Shown: positions 16,394 through 24,616, counted from the stretch's first letter. The stretch is DNA of 35,032 nucleotides from an uncultured Alistipes sp. (GCA_944321205.1 CALUKK010000057.1:1-35032); one strand, 5' to 3'. Numbers and translations are program-made. The notes: generated from the letters alone by a model not told the origin.

Positions 16394-19312
16394 TTACAGC
16401 GTATACGACAGTTCGTAGCTCTTGCCGTTGACCCGAACCTTCAGCGTGGCGCCCGTCTGAGACCACTCTCCCGGATCAATCTCGATCGGCGATGCGGTCG
16501 CGGCATCCTGCGTCGGAAGAAGAACCGTCACATAGCGCACGGCGGCATCCGAGGCACTCTTCTCGATGTTGAGCTGGTAGGCCTTCCGACTGATCTCCGG
16601 ATTGGATGCCGTCACGATGTCGTAGGCCAGGAAGCCCTGCTTCTCGGCATAGCTGGAAGGCTTGTCCGAAACCGTCCGGACAAGCAGGTTGTTGCCGTCG
16701 GAAAAGTCCGTGTGGAACCCGAAATCCGCCGCATCAAGCACAACCTCGGAGTCCTCCCCGGCCGTGACGTTGAAGTTCAGATTCACGGTCCCCTCGGCCG
16801 TTCCGTATCCCTCGTCGAGAATCACGTAGAAACTGTCATTCACCAGAAAAACCGAACGCCGGTGCGTCAAATCCGAATAGGAGGGATTCTCCAAGACAAG
16901 CAACTCGTACGAATAGCTGGAATTCGCCCTCGTCTGCTGCTTCAGAAGCCGACCCGCACTCGACACATTCCGCCCGTCGAGCGTCAGCGTATTGTGGGCC
17001 GTCGTGGCGGCATAGCGGGAACGGATGGCATTCGACTCCGAAGACCCTCCATAGGATCCGGATCCCGAATCGGGGAAGAAATTCCGTCCCTTGACCCACA
17101 GTTCAAAGGTGTTGTTGTCCGACTGCCGGTGCCACTGATCCCCCTCCACCGAGGGCCGGTTCTGCAACACCATCATCTTGTCCTGCATCGTCCATCCCGT
17201 ACGCATCACGTAATATCCCCCGTCGGAGAAACTCTTCACGCGCGTCTCGGGCATCGTCCCCTGTTTCCCTTCGGTCGCCAGCCAGGCCAGCTGCGCCTGG
17301 TCCGGAAAGAGAGTCTGGTAATTCGTCAGATTGCGGATCAACACGCTCTTGGTCCACGATGCGGCCCGCGTGTCGGCCATGTTCGGCACCGAATAGTCCG
17401 GATAGATCATGTTCACCACCACGTCGATCATCTTCTGCATCGACGAAAGATAGTTCGCCGGAAAATAACCCGACCCCTTGTTGAGCTGTCCCACCAGCAA
17501 CGCCGTACGGAAATCCTCGATACTCGAAATGTGGTAGGACAGGTCCCCGTCCTTGAGCCACCCGTCATTGAAATACTGCTCCGTCATCTGCCGACTCAAT
17601 ACCTCCGGTCCGTTCACCCGCCACGTCGCGGAATTCTTCAACTCGGGAAAAAGCATCCCGGCAAAGGTCACGGCCCGCGACTGCGTGATCAGATGGTTCG
17701 ATGAGGCCGAATAGTTCTGCATGATATGGTTCACCTGCTCGTCCAGATGCGTGAGCACCGTCGACAGCCATGACCCCGTCATCGTCGTCGAACCCTGGTA
17801 ATACTCCAGAAGCCCGCACTGATCGATCACCCGCGCCGCAACGTCCAACGGCCGCCAGTTCGTCGAATTCGTCACATCAGTCCCCTGTTCGGGTTTGGGA
17901 TTCTGTCGGAGCCAGTCGCCGTAGACCTCCATCCAGTTCTGGACGTATCGCTCGTCGCGAGTCGTGTTGTAGACCTTGCCCTGCATGATCATCCACTGGT
18001 GCCGGTGCAACTGGTAGCGCTGCTCCTGACTCCCGTCGCTGTGCTTCGTCCAGTCGATCCCGTCGCCCGCATCGTTCATGTACGAATAGGGCACATCCGT
18101 GCCAACCTGCGTGTCGAAGTAGTTCTTCACATAGAACCGATAGCCATTCTCCCGGAATGCGTAGTCCGCCCACCGTTTCTCACTCTCCGTGGCCGCATCC
18201 TCCGCATAGTTCACCCCGGGATTCAACCCGTGGGCCCGGGACCGGAAACTCTGCAACAACTCCTCCTGGGCCAACCGGTAATCCCCGGTCTGATAGGCCG
18301 TCGCAACCTTCGCCAAACTCCCGTATGTGAGATCGAGAATCTCGAAAACCGACGGGTCCAACCCCTCATTCATCGAGACCGAACCGCTTGCGACCCACTT
18401 CTTCGCATCCTTCATCTCCGGAAAGATCGTCCCAGCACGGTATACCGCATAGCTCTCCTGAGAAAGATCCGCTCCGGACTCCGCATAGTGATTCATCACG
18501 TGCGAAACCTGCTCCACCAGATTCGAAAGATACTTCGACAACAACTGTGGCGTAAAGTTCCTCGACTGCATGAAGTAATAGATCAGATCACACTGATCCG
18601 CAATACGGTACGAAACATCAACCGGCCGCCACGCATAGAGCACTTCCCGAACCTTCTCGGGTTGGCTCCCCGGATCGGCCGTGAAATCGTAATCCCCGTC
18701 GGGAAGCGGAAAGTTCTTGAGCCAGTCCTCATAGACCGTAATCCACGACTCCACGTACGTCTCATCGAGCGTCGTGCGGTAGGCCTTGCCCTGCGGAAGC
18801 ATCCACGACAGACGATGCAGACGATAACGCTCCTCACTCTCGGCCGTAGAACGCGCCTTCCAGTTGATTTTCGTCGTGTTCTGGTAGGAATAGGGCTTCT
18901 CTCCATCAAGATAGCCCTCAACATAAAAACGATAGCCGTCCGTCTGGTCTCCCGAACCCGGAAGCGCCCAATCCGCACGGGCCTGCTCCTCGGGCGTGAT
19001 CGTCGGGGAGATCAGATCAACGTTGCCGTTGACCAGCGTCCGCGTACGGTAGTAATTCAACAAGGCCTGGGCCGCCAGATAATACTGCCCCGACTCGTAG
19101 TAGGCCTTGACCGGAGCCAGCTCCGCAAGCTCCAGATCCAATGCCTCGAAAACCCGCGAATCGATCACACTGTTCCCGGGAATCGGTGTCTCGGTTCCCT
19201 CCGTATCCTGATTCCCCTGCGAGCCCATCACGTCGTCTCCCAGACACCCCGAAAAAAGGGCTGGAAGCACCACTAGACACAGCTGTGTAAGCCTGGTAAA
19301 GATTCGTCTCAT
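16394..19312 (-). CDS. Large surface PL12-type heparin/heparan sulfate lyase with duplicated N-terminal toroid
   Basis: The protein has 972 residues from the ATG at 19312, about 300 longer than a usual PL12 enzyme. The lipoprotein signal ends at Cys23 (LFSGC), followed by LGDD, an acidic surface-export-like motif. Residues about 51-309 and 319-600 are two copies of the heparinase N-terminal helical domain; the starts VFEALDLELAELAPVKAYYESGQYYLA and VFEILDLTYGSLAKVATAYQTGDYRLA line up. Copy 1 has GADLSQESY where catalytic copies have GNH, so it is probably inactive. Copy 2 keeps N539 and Y593, and the C-terminal sandwich keeps H728 (QWHRQSDNNTFELW). It likely makes the first cuts in surface-bound polysaccharide, as BT4662 does (context inference). 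Confidence 0.9.
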   Translation of the reverse strand: MRRIFTRLTQLCLVVLPALFSGCLGDDVMGSQGNQDTEGTETPIPGNSVIDSRVFEALDLELAELAPVKAYYESGQYYLAAQALLNYYRTRTLVNGNVDLISPTITPEEQARADWALPGSGDQTDGYRFYVEGYLDGEKPYSYQNTTKINWKARSTAESEERYRLHRLSWMLPQGKAYRTTLDETYVESWITVYEDWLKNFPLPDGDYDFTADPGSQPEKVREVLYAWRPVDVSYRIADQCDLIYYFMQSRNFTPQLLSKYLSNLVEQVSHVMNHYAESGADLSQESYAVYRAGTIFPEMKDAKKWVASGSVSMNEGLDPSVFEILDLTYGSLAKVATAYQTGDYRLAQEELLQSFRSRAHGLNPGVNYAEDAATESEKRWADYAFRENGYRFYVKNYFDTQVGTDVPYSYMNDAGDGIDWTKHSDGSQEQRYQLHRHQWMIMQGKVYNTTRDERYVQNWMEVYGDWLRQNPKPEQGTDVTNSTNWRPLDVAARVIDQCGLLEYYQGSTTMTGSWLSTVLTHLDEQVNHIMQNYSASSNHLITQSRAVTFAGMLFPELKNSATWRVNGPEVLSRQMTEQYFNDGWLKDGDLSYHISSIEDFRTALLVGQLNKGSGYFPANYLSSMQKMIDVVVNMIYPDYSVPNMADTRAASWTKSVLIRNLTNYQTLFPDQAQLAWLATEGKQGTMPETRVKSFSDGGYYVMRTGWTMQDKMMVLQNRPSVEGDQWHRQSDNNTFELWVKGRNFFPDSGSGSYGGSSESNAIRSRYAATTAHNTLTLDGRNVSSAGRLLKQQTRANSSYSYELLVLENPSYSDLTHRRSVFLVNDSFYVILDEGYGTAEGTVNLNFNVTAGEDSEVVLDAADFGFHTDFSDGNNLLVRTVSDKPSSYAEKQGFLAYDIVTASNPEISRKAYQLNIEKSASDAAVRYVTVLLPTQDAATASPIEIDPGEWSQTGATLKVRVNGKSYELSYTL

Positions 19313-19341
19313 ATGGTAGTTGGTTTTAGGTTGTGCGCGGT

Positions 19342-20538
19342 TCAAAGTTGCGCGGGAGCAACCCCTCGCAACGAAAGATAGCGTTCGATTGCCTCCAGAT
19401 AGTAATAGTCCGCATAGTTGATCGGTGTATCCACCTCGCTGTGCGCCGGAAGGTGCCCCACACTGTGCATCAGAAGAAAGCCTCCGTTGGTCCCGACACC
19501 GGCCAGATAGGCTTCCGTCGAGAGGGTCAGAAGCATCCGCTCGGCCCGGTCATAATAACGGCGACCCTCCGCCTCTGGAACCAGCGTCGATAACTCGAAA
19601 AGCGCCGAACTGATCACCGCTGCCGCCGAAGCATCCCGCGGTGCATCCGGAATCTCCGGAGCATCGTAATCCCAATACGGAATCAGATCCTCCGGCGTAC
19701 GCGGATGATTCATGATGAACGAGGCTATGCGACGAGCCTGCTCCAGATATCGCTCCTCTCCCGTCTCCCGGTAGCACATCGTATAACCGTAAAGCCCCCA
19801 TGCCTGACCCCGGGCCCAGGCCGACGTGTCGGAATATCCCTGGAACGTCCCGCGACTCTCGACCGTCCCGTCATCGTTATAGCTTACAACATGATACGAA
19901 CTCCCGTCCTCCCGAAAATGGTTCTGGAGCGTGCGATCCGCATGCCGAATCGCGATATCCCGATATTTCGGATCGCCCGTCTGCTTCGAGGCCCAGAAGA
20001 GCATCTCCAGATTCATCATGTTGTCGATGATAACCGGGTAGTTCCAATCCCCGAAGTCCCACGAACGGATCAGTCCTACGGTCGAATCACAGCGCGATAT
20101 GAGACTGTTCGCAGCCTCGACGATCACCTCCGCCGAATGGGAATCATGCAGCGTCCGCAGCTGCTGCCCATAGCTGCAATAGACCATGAAACCCAGATCA
20201 TGCGTCCCTTTATAATATTGTATGCCTTCGAGCCGGGAGGTGAACTTCTCGGCTTCCGCCCGCAGATGTTCGTCGCCAGTCAGTCGATAGGCCTCCCACA
20301 GCGTCCCCGGGAAAAAGCCGCTCGTCCAGTCTCTGGCCTCCACGACCTTGTATTTCGGAGACAGCGACCGCGGGAATCCGGGCAGCGAATCGAACTCCGC
20401 AGCCAGATGAGTCAGTTGCGTACGCGTCACCTCCAGTGCGTGCTTCACACTGGCAAGTTTCGGATCGGGCTCCGTCGTGCAGGAACCCAGCATCAACAGG
20501 GAAAAGAGCCCCGAAAAAGTGAGGAGGTTTTTTCTCAT
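19342..20538 (-). CDS. GH88 unsaturated glucuronyl hydrolase lipoprotein
   Basis: The protein has 398 residues. The lipoprotein signal is MRKNLLTFSGLFSLLMLGSC (Cys20). The sequence after it (TTEPDPK) lacks an acidic export tag, so it is probably periplasmic. The alpha/alpha-barrel contains RDWTSGFFPGTLWEAY, GTHDLGFMVYCSYG with D114, and PVIIDNMMNLEML with D172; these are the two catalytic aspartates of the family. YSDTSAWARGQAWGLYGY is another conserved segment. It hydrates and releases the 4,5-unsaturated uronic acid left at the non-reducing end by the lyases. It is first in the five-gene leftward operon GH88-PL12-SGBP-SusC-SusD, whose gaps are 20-31 bp. Confidence 0.96.
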   Translation of the reverse strand: MRKNLLTFSGLFSLLMLGSCTTEPDPKLASVKHALEVTRTQLTHLAAEFDSLPGFPRSLSPKYKVVEARDWTSGFFPGTLWEAYRLTGDEHLRAEAEKFTSRLEGIQYYKGTHDLGFMVYCSYGQQLRTLHDSHSAEVIVEAANSLISRCDSTVGLIRSWDFGDWNYPVIIDNMMNLEMLFWASKQTGDPKYRDIAIRHADRTLQNHFREDGSSYHVVSYNDDGTVESRGTFQGYSDTSAWARGQAWGLYGYTMCYRETGEERYLEQARRIASFIMNHPRTPEDLIPYWDYDAPEIPDAPRDASAAAVISSALFELSTLVPEAEGRRYYDRAERMLLTLSTEAYLAGVGTNGGFLLMHSVGHLPAHSEVDTPINYADYYYLEAIERYLSLRGVAPAQL

Positions 20539-20576
20539 GAATGGTTCAGGTTTTGGTTTTGGTTGTTTGTTGTATA

Positions 20577-20584
20577 CAAAAGTA
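20577..20584 (-). promoter_or_regulatory. -7 box of the GH88-PL12-SGBP-SusC-SusD operon promoter
   Basis: The minus strand reads TACTTTTG, matching TAnnTTTG. There is no TTTG at the -33 distance. The leader to the ATG at 20538 is about 35 nt. The upstream end of the box is 70 bp from the inner half-site of the operator at 20649-20690. Confidence 0.7.
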
Positions 20585-20648
20585 CCGATAAGCTGGCGCC
20601 AAGACCCCGAGTTTTGAAGAATTGATTTTCAAAACCGCTCAAATAACC

Positions 20649-20690
20649 TTCGTTTTTGTCCAATACAATATCGTTTTTGTCCAAAACCCG
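20649..20690 (-). promoter_or_regulatory. Operator-like 21-bp direct repeat serving the SusC/D operon
   Basis: On the minus strand the halves read TTTTGGACAAAAACGA and TATTGGACAAAAACGA, a nearly perfect direct repeat with a period of exactly 21 bp. It is the best copy of a motif found three times in the window, each time ahead of a PUL unit. The arrangement fits an AraC-type activator contacting one face of the DNA. Confidence 0.75.
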
Positions 20691-20737
20691 ACTCCGGAAA
20701 CCCGCTGGAAGGGGCCCAACATGACCCGCTCCAATCG

Positions 20738-20773
20738 AAAAAGGGGGAGTCTTCCAACCCGGAAGACTCCCCC
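20738..20773 (-). terminator. Rho-independent terminator of the MBL-SDR unit
   Basis: Arms GGGGGAGTCTTCC (20743-20755) and its complement (20761-20773) form a 13-bp stem with a 5-nt loop. On the minus strand the stem is followed by five T (plus-strand A at 20738-20742). It lies 22 bp past the SDR stop. Confidence 0.9.
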
Positions 20774-20794
20774 CTGAGGACCCTCAAATGGATG

Positions 20795-21622
20795 CTATTT
20801 GAGCGGCGAATCCGGCTCGCGGGCCATCACCAGATAGAACATCCTGTCGAGGAACGCCGGAGCGAATTTCTTCACGAAATGGGTCGCACGCCCCTCGATC
20901 TCCATCAGACAAAGTCGCTTGCGCCGCACGATCCCCCGCCCGACAATCCGCGCAACCTCCTCGGCCGTCATCATCTTCGACTCGTCGCGCGGGGTCTCGC
21001 CCTGCTGGGCCCCGTGGGCCGTCAGCGCCGAAAATCGCACGTTCGAGGCCGTGAAGCCCGGACAGGCGATCATCACGTGGAGACCCTTCTTCAGATTCTC
21101 GATGCGAAGCGTCTCCAGAAAACCCGTCATGGCATACTTCGACGCCGAATAGCCCGTACGCCCCGGCAGCCCGTGCAACCCCGCAACGGACGAGATCCCG
21201 ACGATCGATCCGCGGGTCGCCTGCAGATAGGGCAAGGCGTATTTGCAGCAGTTGACTGTCCCCCAGAAGTTGACATCCATCAGGCGGTGGAGAACCTCCA
21301 GATCCACATCGTCGAAAAGCGCCCGCATCGAGATGCCGGCGTTGCAGATCAGCACGTCCAGCCGTCCGAATGTCCGGATCGCCGTCTCGATCAATGCGCG
21401 GCACTCCTCGGGTTTCGTCACGTCGACGCCGCAGAAGGCGGCCTCCCCTCCCCGTGAACGGATCTCGTCGGTCAGTTGACGCAGTTTCTCCTCGCTTCGC
21501 GCCCCAAGGACTACCCGGGCTCCCTGGGCCGCATAGACCTGCGCCATCGCCGCGCCGATGCCCGACGAGGCGCCCGTGATGACAATCACGCGATCTTTCA
21601 ATGTCTTCATATTGTTGTTCAT
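20795..21622 (-). CDS. Short-chain dehydrogenase/reductase (SDR)
   Basis: The protein has 275 residues from the ATG at 21622; an ATG at 21610 (MKTLKDRVIVITG) is an alternative. The Rossmann motif TGASSGIG comes early, then DVTKPEE, NAG in LICNAGISM, a serine in VGISSVAG and YSASK. Together these give the Ser-Tyr-Lys catalytic set of classical SDRs, with NAD(P) as cofactor. The C-terminal tail (about residues 225-275) has a basic, hydrophobic character (GRGIVRRKRLCLMEIEGRATHFVKKFAPAFLDRMFYLVM) seen in SDRs of lipid or sphingolipid metabolism, but the substrate cannot be told from sequence. It starts 3 bp after the MBL gene stop, so the two are co-transcribed. Confidence 0.9.
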   Translation of the reverse strand: MNNNMKTLKDRVIVITGASSGIGAAMAQVYAAQGARVVLGARSEEKLRQLTDEIRSRGGEAAFCGVDVTKPEECRALIETAIRTFGRLDVLICNAGISMRALFDDVDLEVLHRLMDVNFWGTVNCCKYALPYLQATRGSIVGISSVAGLHGLPGRTGYSASKYAMTGFLETLRIENLKKGLHVMIACPGFTASNVRFSALTAHGAQQGETPRDESKMMTAEEVARIVGRGIVRRKRLCLMEIEGRATHFVKKFAPAFLDRMFYLVMAREPDSPLK

Positions 21623-21625
21623 GTT

Positions 21626-22411
21626 TCAGTCTTCCAGTTCGATGGACAACGTATCGTAGGCCATCCTCACCCCCGCAGGAAGGGTCGGTTCCGTCTCGGC
21701 ATGCAGCCCGATGTCGTGGGACATGTGCGTGAGCCACGCCTGGCGCGGTTCCACCCGGCGGATCAGGGCCAAAGCCTCCGACACGTTGAAGTGCGAATAG
21801 TGCTCCTTGAAGCGCAGCGCATTGACAACCAGCGTATCCACGCCCAGAAGCTTCTCGATCTCTCGTTCCTCGATCGTCTTGAAGTCCGTCAGATAGGCCA
21901 GTCGGCCGATCCGGTACCCCGTAACGGTGAATCGCTCCGAGTGATGGCCCCAGACGGGCATGATCTCCACGCCCCGGACGGTAAAGGGTCGCGTTACGTC
22001 AATCTCATGAAGTTCAATCTCCGGAACTCCCCGGTACTTGTCCTGCGCAAAGGCATAGTCGAAATCCTTCCGCACACAGGCCAGCGTCCGCGGCGAGGCG
22101 TAGATATCCACCTTGTGGATCGTCGGCGGATAATCCACGAAATTGAAGGCCCGGACATCATCCAGTCCCCCGATATGGTCCTTGTGTTCGTGTGTGAGCA
22201 GAATGCCGTCGAGATGCCGCACGCCCGTACGAAGCATCTGGTAACGAAAATCCGGCCCCGCGTCGATCACCAACCGTATGCCGCGCGTCTCGATCATCGC
22301 CGAAGTCCGCAGGCGATGGTCCCGCCGGTCGGGCGACGTGCAGACCCGGCACCGGCAGCCGATTACGGGTACGCCCTGCGATGTCCCGGTTCCCAGAAAG
22401 GTGAGTTTCAT
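21626..22411 (-). CDS. MBL-fold metal-dependent hydrolase, PhnP-like phosphodiesterase family
   Basis: The protein has 261 residues from the ATG at 22411, where the typical family start MKLTFLGTGTSQGVPVIGCRC begins; an in-frame ATG 24 bp upstream would lie inside the promoter palindrome. Cysteines in GCRCRVC resemble the structural zinc site of PhnP-type enzymes. The metal-binding motif is THEHKDH (HxHxDH), followed by VWGHHS, LTDFK and THMSHD, which supply the remaining ligands. Members act on cyclic phosphodiesters, but many Bacteroidetes homologues are uncharacterised, and there is no phosphonate pathway nearby. It is first in a two-gene unit with the SDR. Confidence 0.88.
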   Translation of the reverse strand: MKLTFLGTGTSQGVPVIGCRCRVCTSPDRRDHRLRTSAMIETRGIRLVIDAGPDFRYQMLRTGVRHLDGILLTHEHKDHIGGLDDVRAFNFVDYPPTIHKVDIYASPRTLACVRKDFDYAFAQDKYRGVPEIELHEIDVTRPFTVRGVEIMPVWGHHSERFTVTGYRIGRLAYLTDFKTIEEREIEKLLGVDTLVVNALRFKEHYSHFNVSEALALIRRVEPRQAWLTHMSHDIGLHAETEPTLPAGVRMAYDTLSIELED

Positions 22412-22416
22412 AGTTG

Positions 22417-22444
22417 CAAAGGTAAGTATTTTCAAGAAAATACT
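22417..22444 (-). promoter_or_regulatory. Promoter of the MBL-SDR unit with a 20-bp palindrome in its spacer
   Basis: The minus strand has TACCTTTG (22424-22417), a perfect TAnnTTTG box, ending only 5 bp before the ATG at 22411. The transcript should therefore have almost no leader. Directly upstream, 22425-22444 is an inverted repeat, AGTATTTTC/GAAAATACT around a 2-bp centre. It fills exactly the 20 bp where the -7/-33 spacer would be. Confidence 0.65.
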
Positions 22445-22562
22445 CGCATCTCCCGCCCAAAATCATCGACCCGAAGGCCCCTCACCGACAGGACTTCCCG
22501 CCATAGACTCCGATGCGGGTCCCGTCCGGAAGACATCGTAACGGCGGCCTCGTCTCGAAAAG

Positions 22563-22593
22563 TTGCAGAAACGGGATTTTTTCATTATTTTTA
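22563..22593 (+). promoter_or_regulatory. Probable promoter of the GH97 gene
   Basis: TTG at 22563-22565 and TATTTTTA at 22586-22593 are separated by 20 bp, the usual -33/-7 spacing of Bacteroidetes promoters. The -7 box differs from TAnnTTTG at its last base. The leader would be about 28 nt. Confidence 0.5.
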
Positions 22594-22627
22594 CAAACCC
22601 GTAACGCGAACCTCAACCCAAACCCAA

Positions 22628-24616
22628 ATGAAAAAAACACTGTTTCTCGCGGTGGCCCTTCTGTCTACCGCAGTCGTCTCCGCTCAAAAGAGCTACACCC
22701 TCTCTTCGCCCGACGGAAACCTCCAGACAACCGTCTCGCCCGGCAACGAACTCCTCTACGACATCGTCTACAAGGGAAGAACCCTGCTGGAACCCTCTCC
22801 CCTCTCGCTGTCGTTGGGGAACGGAGACTCCTGGGGGCCCAACGCGCGGATATCGAAGGCCTCGAGGTCTTCGGTCGACCGTTGGATCGACTCCCCCTTC
22901 TACCGGGCCGACTCCCTCCACGAACACTACAATGCCCTCACTCTCCGCATGAAGGGAGACTGGGAGGTCGAATTCCGCGCCTATGACGACGGAATCGCCT
23001 ACCGGTTCGTCAACCGGACCCGAAAACCGTTCACCATTCTCAACGAACAGGCCGAATACCGTTTCCCGTCCGATTTCCAGGCCTCCGTGCCCTATGTGAC
23101 TTCGGGGGAGGACGGCGATTTCGAGGCGCAGTTCTACAACTCGTTCGAAAACGTATACTCCGTGGCGCCCCTCTCCAAGATGAATCCCGGGCGTCTGGCC
23201 TTCCTGCCGCTGGTCGTCGACGCCGGGCAGGGAGTGAAGATCTGTATCTCGGAAAGCGACCTCTGCAACTATCCCGGACTCTATCTCTACAATCCCGACG
23301 GAAAAACGGCCCTGAAGGGTCGATTCGCCCAGTATCCCGACTCCCTCGAACAGGGCGGACATAACCGGTTGCAGATGATCGTCCGAGAGCGCAGGGAGCA
23401 TATCGCCGAGGTCGCCGGACCCCGGAACTTCCCCTGGAGAATGGCCGTGGTGGGAAGCGATACCCAACTGGCCGCCTCCTCGCTGAGCTATCTGCTCGCT
23501 GAACCCTCCCGAATCGACGACATCTCGTGGATCCACCCCGGAAAGGTCGCCTGGGAGTGGTGGAACGACTGGAACATCTCCGGAGTCGACTTCCGCAGCG
23601 GAATCAATACCCAAACCTACAAATACTATATTGATTTTGCCGCCTCGCAGGGTATCGAATACGTCATCCTCGATGAGGGTTGGGCCGTCAATCTCCAGGC
23701 CGACCTCATGCAGGTCGTCCCGCAGATCAACCTGCCGGAAATCATCGAATACGGTGCCTCGAAAAACGTCGGAATCATCCTCTGGGCCGGATTCCACGCC
23801 TTCAACCGCGACATGGAGCAGGTGTGCCGCCACTACGCCCAAATGGGAGTCAAGGGGTTCAAGGTCGACTTCATGGACCGGGACGACCAACAGATGACCG
23901 CTTTCAACCACCGAGCCGCCGAAACCGCCGCAAAATACCATCTGGTGCTCGACCTGCACGGAACACACAAACCCGCTGGCATAAACCGGACCTGGCCCAA
24001 TGTGCTGAACGTCGAGGGTGTACACGGCCTCGAACAACTCAAGTGGAGACCCGAATCCCACGACCAGGTGGAATACGATGTCATGATCCCCTTCATCCGG
24101 CAGGTCGCAGGCCCCATGGACTACACCCAGGGAGCCATGATCAACGCCACCCGCACAGGCTATCACCCCAACCACTCGGAACCGATGAGCCAGGGAACCC
24201 GCTGCCATCAGTTGGCGCTCTACGTCGTGCTGGACTCCCCGCTCAACATGCTCTGCGACTCCCCGACAAACTACCTTCAGGAGGCCGAATGCACGCATTT
24301 CATCGCTTCGATCCCTACTGTCTGGGACGAAACCCGGATCCTCGACGGCCGCCTCGGAGAGTATATCGTAACGGCCCGGAGAAAGGGATCCACCTGGTAC
24401 ATCGGCGCCATCACGGACTGGAATCCCCGCGATCTGAAGATCGACCTCTCCTTCCTGGGAGGTGAACGCTCCGCAGAACTGTTCCGCGACGGCGTGAATG
24501 CCGACAGAAAGGCCTCCGATTACCGCTGCGAGGAGCTGAGCATCGATACCGCGAAACCGTTCGCCGTCCATCTGGCTCCGGGCGGCGGATTCGTGATGAA
24601 GATCCGCACCGAATAA
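22628..24616 (+). CDS. GH97 glycoside hydrolase, retaining type (probable alpha-galactosidase)
   Basis: The protein has 662 residues, with signal peptide MKKTLFLAVALLSTAVVSAQ. The N-terminal beta-sandwich (about residues 22-280) is followed by a TIM barrel containing KVAWEWWNDWNISG, YVILDEGWA and GFKVDFMDRDDQ. A C-terminal beta domain ends in APGGGFVMKI. D414 in KVDFM is at the position of the nucleophile of retaining GH97 alpha-galactosidases (BtGH97b type); inverting SusB-type alpha-glucosidases lack an aspartate there. Glutamates E476 and E482 are candidates for the acid/base. Calcium-ligand glutamates are expected, but I could not assign them. It is a single-gene unit and not obviously linked to heparin metabolism. 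Confidence 0.92.
   Translation: MKKTLFLAVALLSTAVVSAQKSYTLSSPDGNLQTTVSPGNELLYDIVYKGRTLLEPSPLSLSLGNGDSWGPNARISKASRSSVDRWIDSPFYRADSLHEHYNALTLRMKGDWEVEFRAYDDGIAYRFVNRTRKPFTILNEQAEYRFPSDFQASVPYVTSGEDGDFEAQFYNSFENVYSVAPLSKMNPGRLAFLPLVVDAGQGVKICISESDLCNYPGLYLYNPDGKTALKGRFAQYPDSLEQGGHNRLQMIVRERREHIAEVAGPRNFPWRMAVVGSDTQLAASSLSYLLAEPSRIDDISWIHPGKVAWEWWNDWNISGVDFRSGINTQTYKYYIDFAASQGIEYVILDEGWAVNLQADLMQVVPQINLPEIIEYGASKNVGIILWAGFHAFNRDMEQVCRHYAQMGVKGFKVDFMDRDDQQMTAFNHRAAETAAKYHLVLDLHGTHKPAGINRTWPNVLNVEGVHGLEQLKWRPESHDQVEYDVMIPFIRQVAGPMDYTQGAMINATRTGYHPNHSEPMSQGTRCHQLALYVVLDSPLNMLCDSPTNYLQEAECTHFIASIPTVWDETRILDGRLGEYIVTARRKGSTWYIGAITDWNPRDLKIDLSFLGGERSAELFRDGVNADRKASDYRCEELSIDTAKPFAVHLAPGGGFVMKIRTE

Noticed and set aside
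21476-22627. Upstream in-frame extension of the GH97 gene of more than 380 codons
   Set aside because: The extension is antisense to the MBL and SDR genes; the ATG at 22628 gives a perfect signal peptide with a plausible promoter before it.
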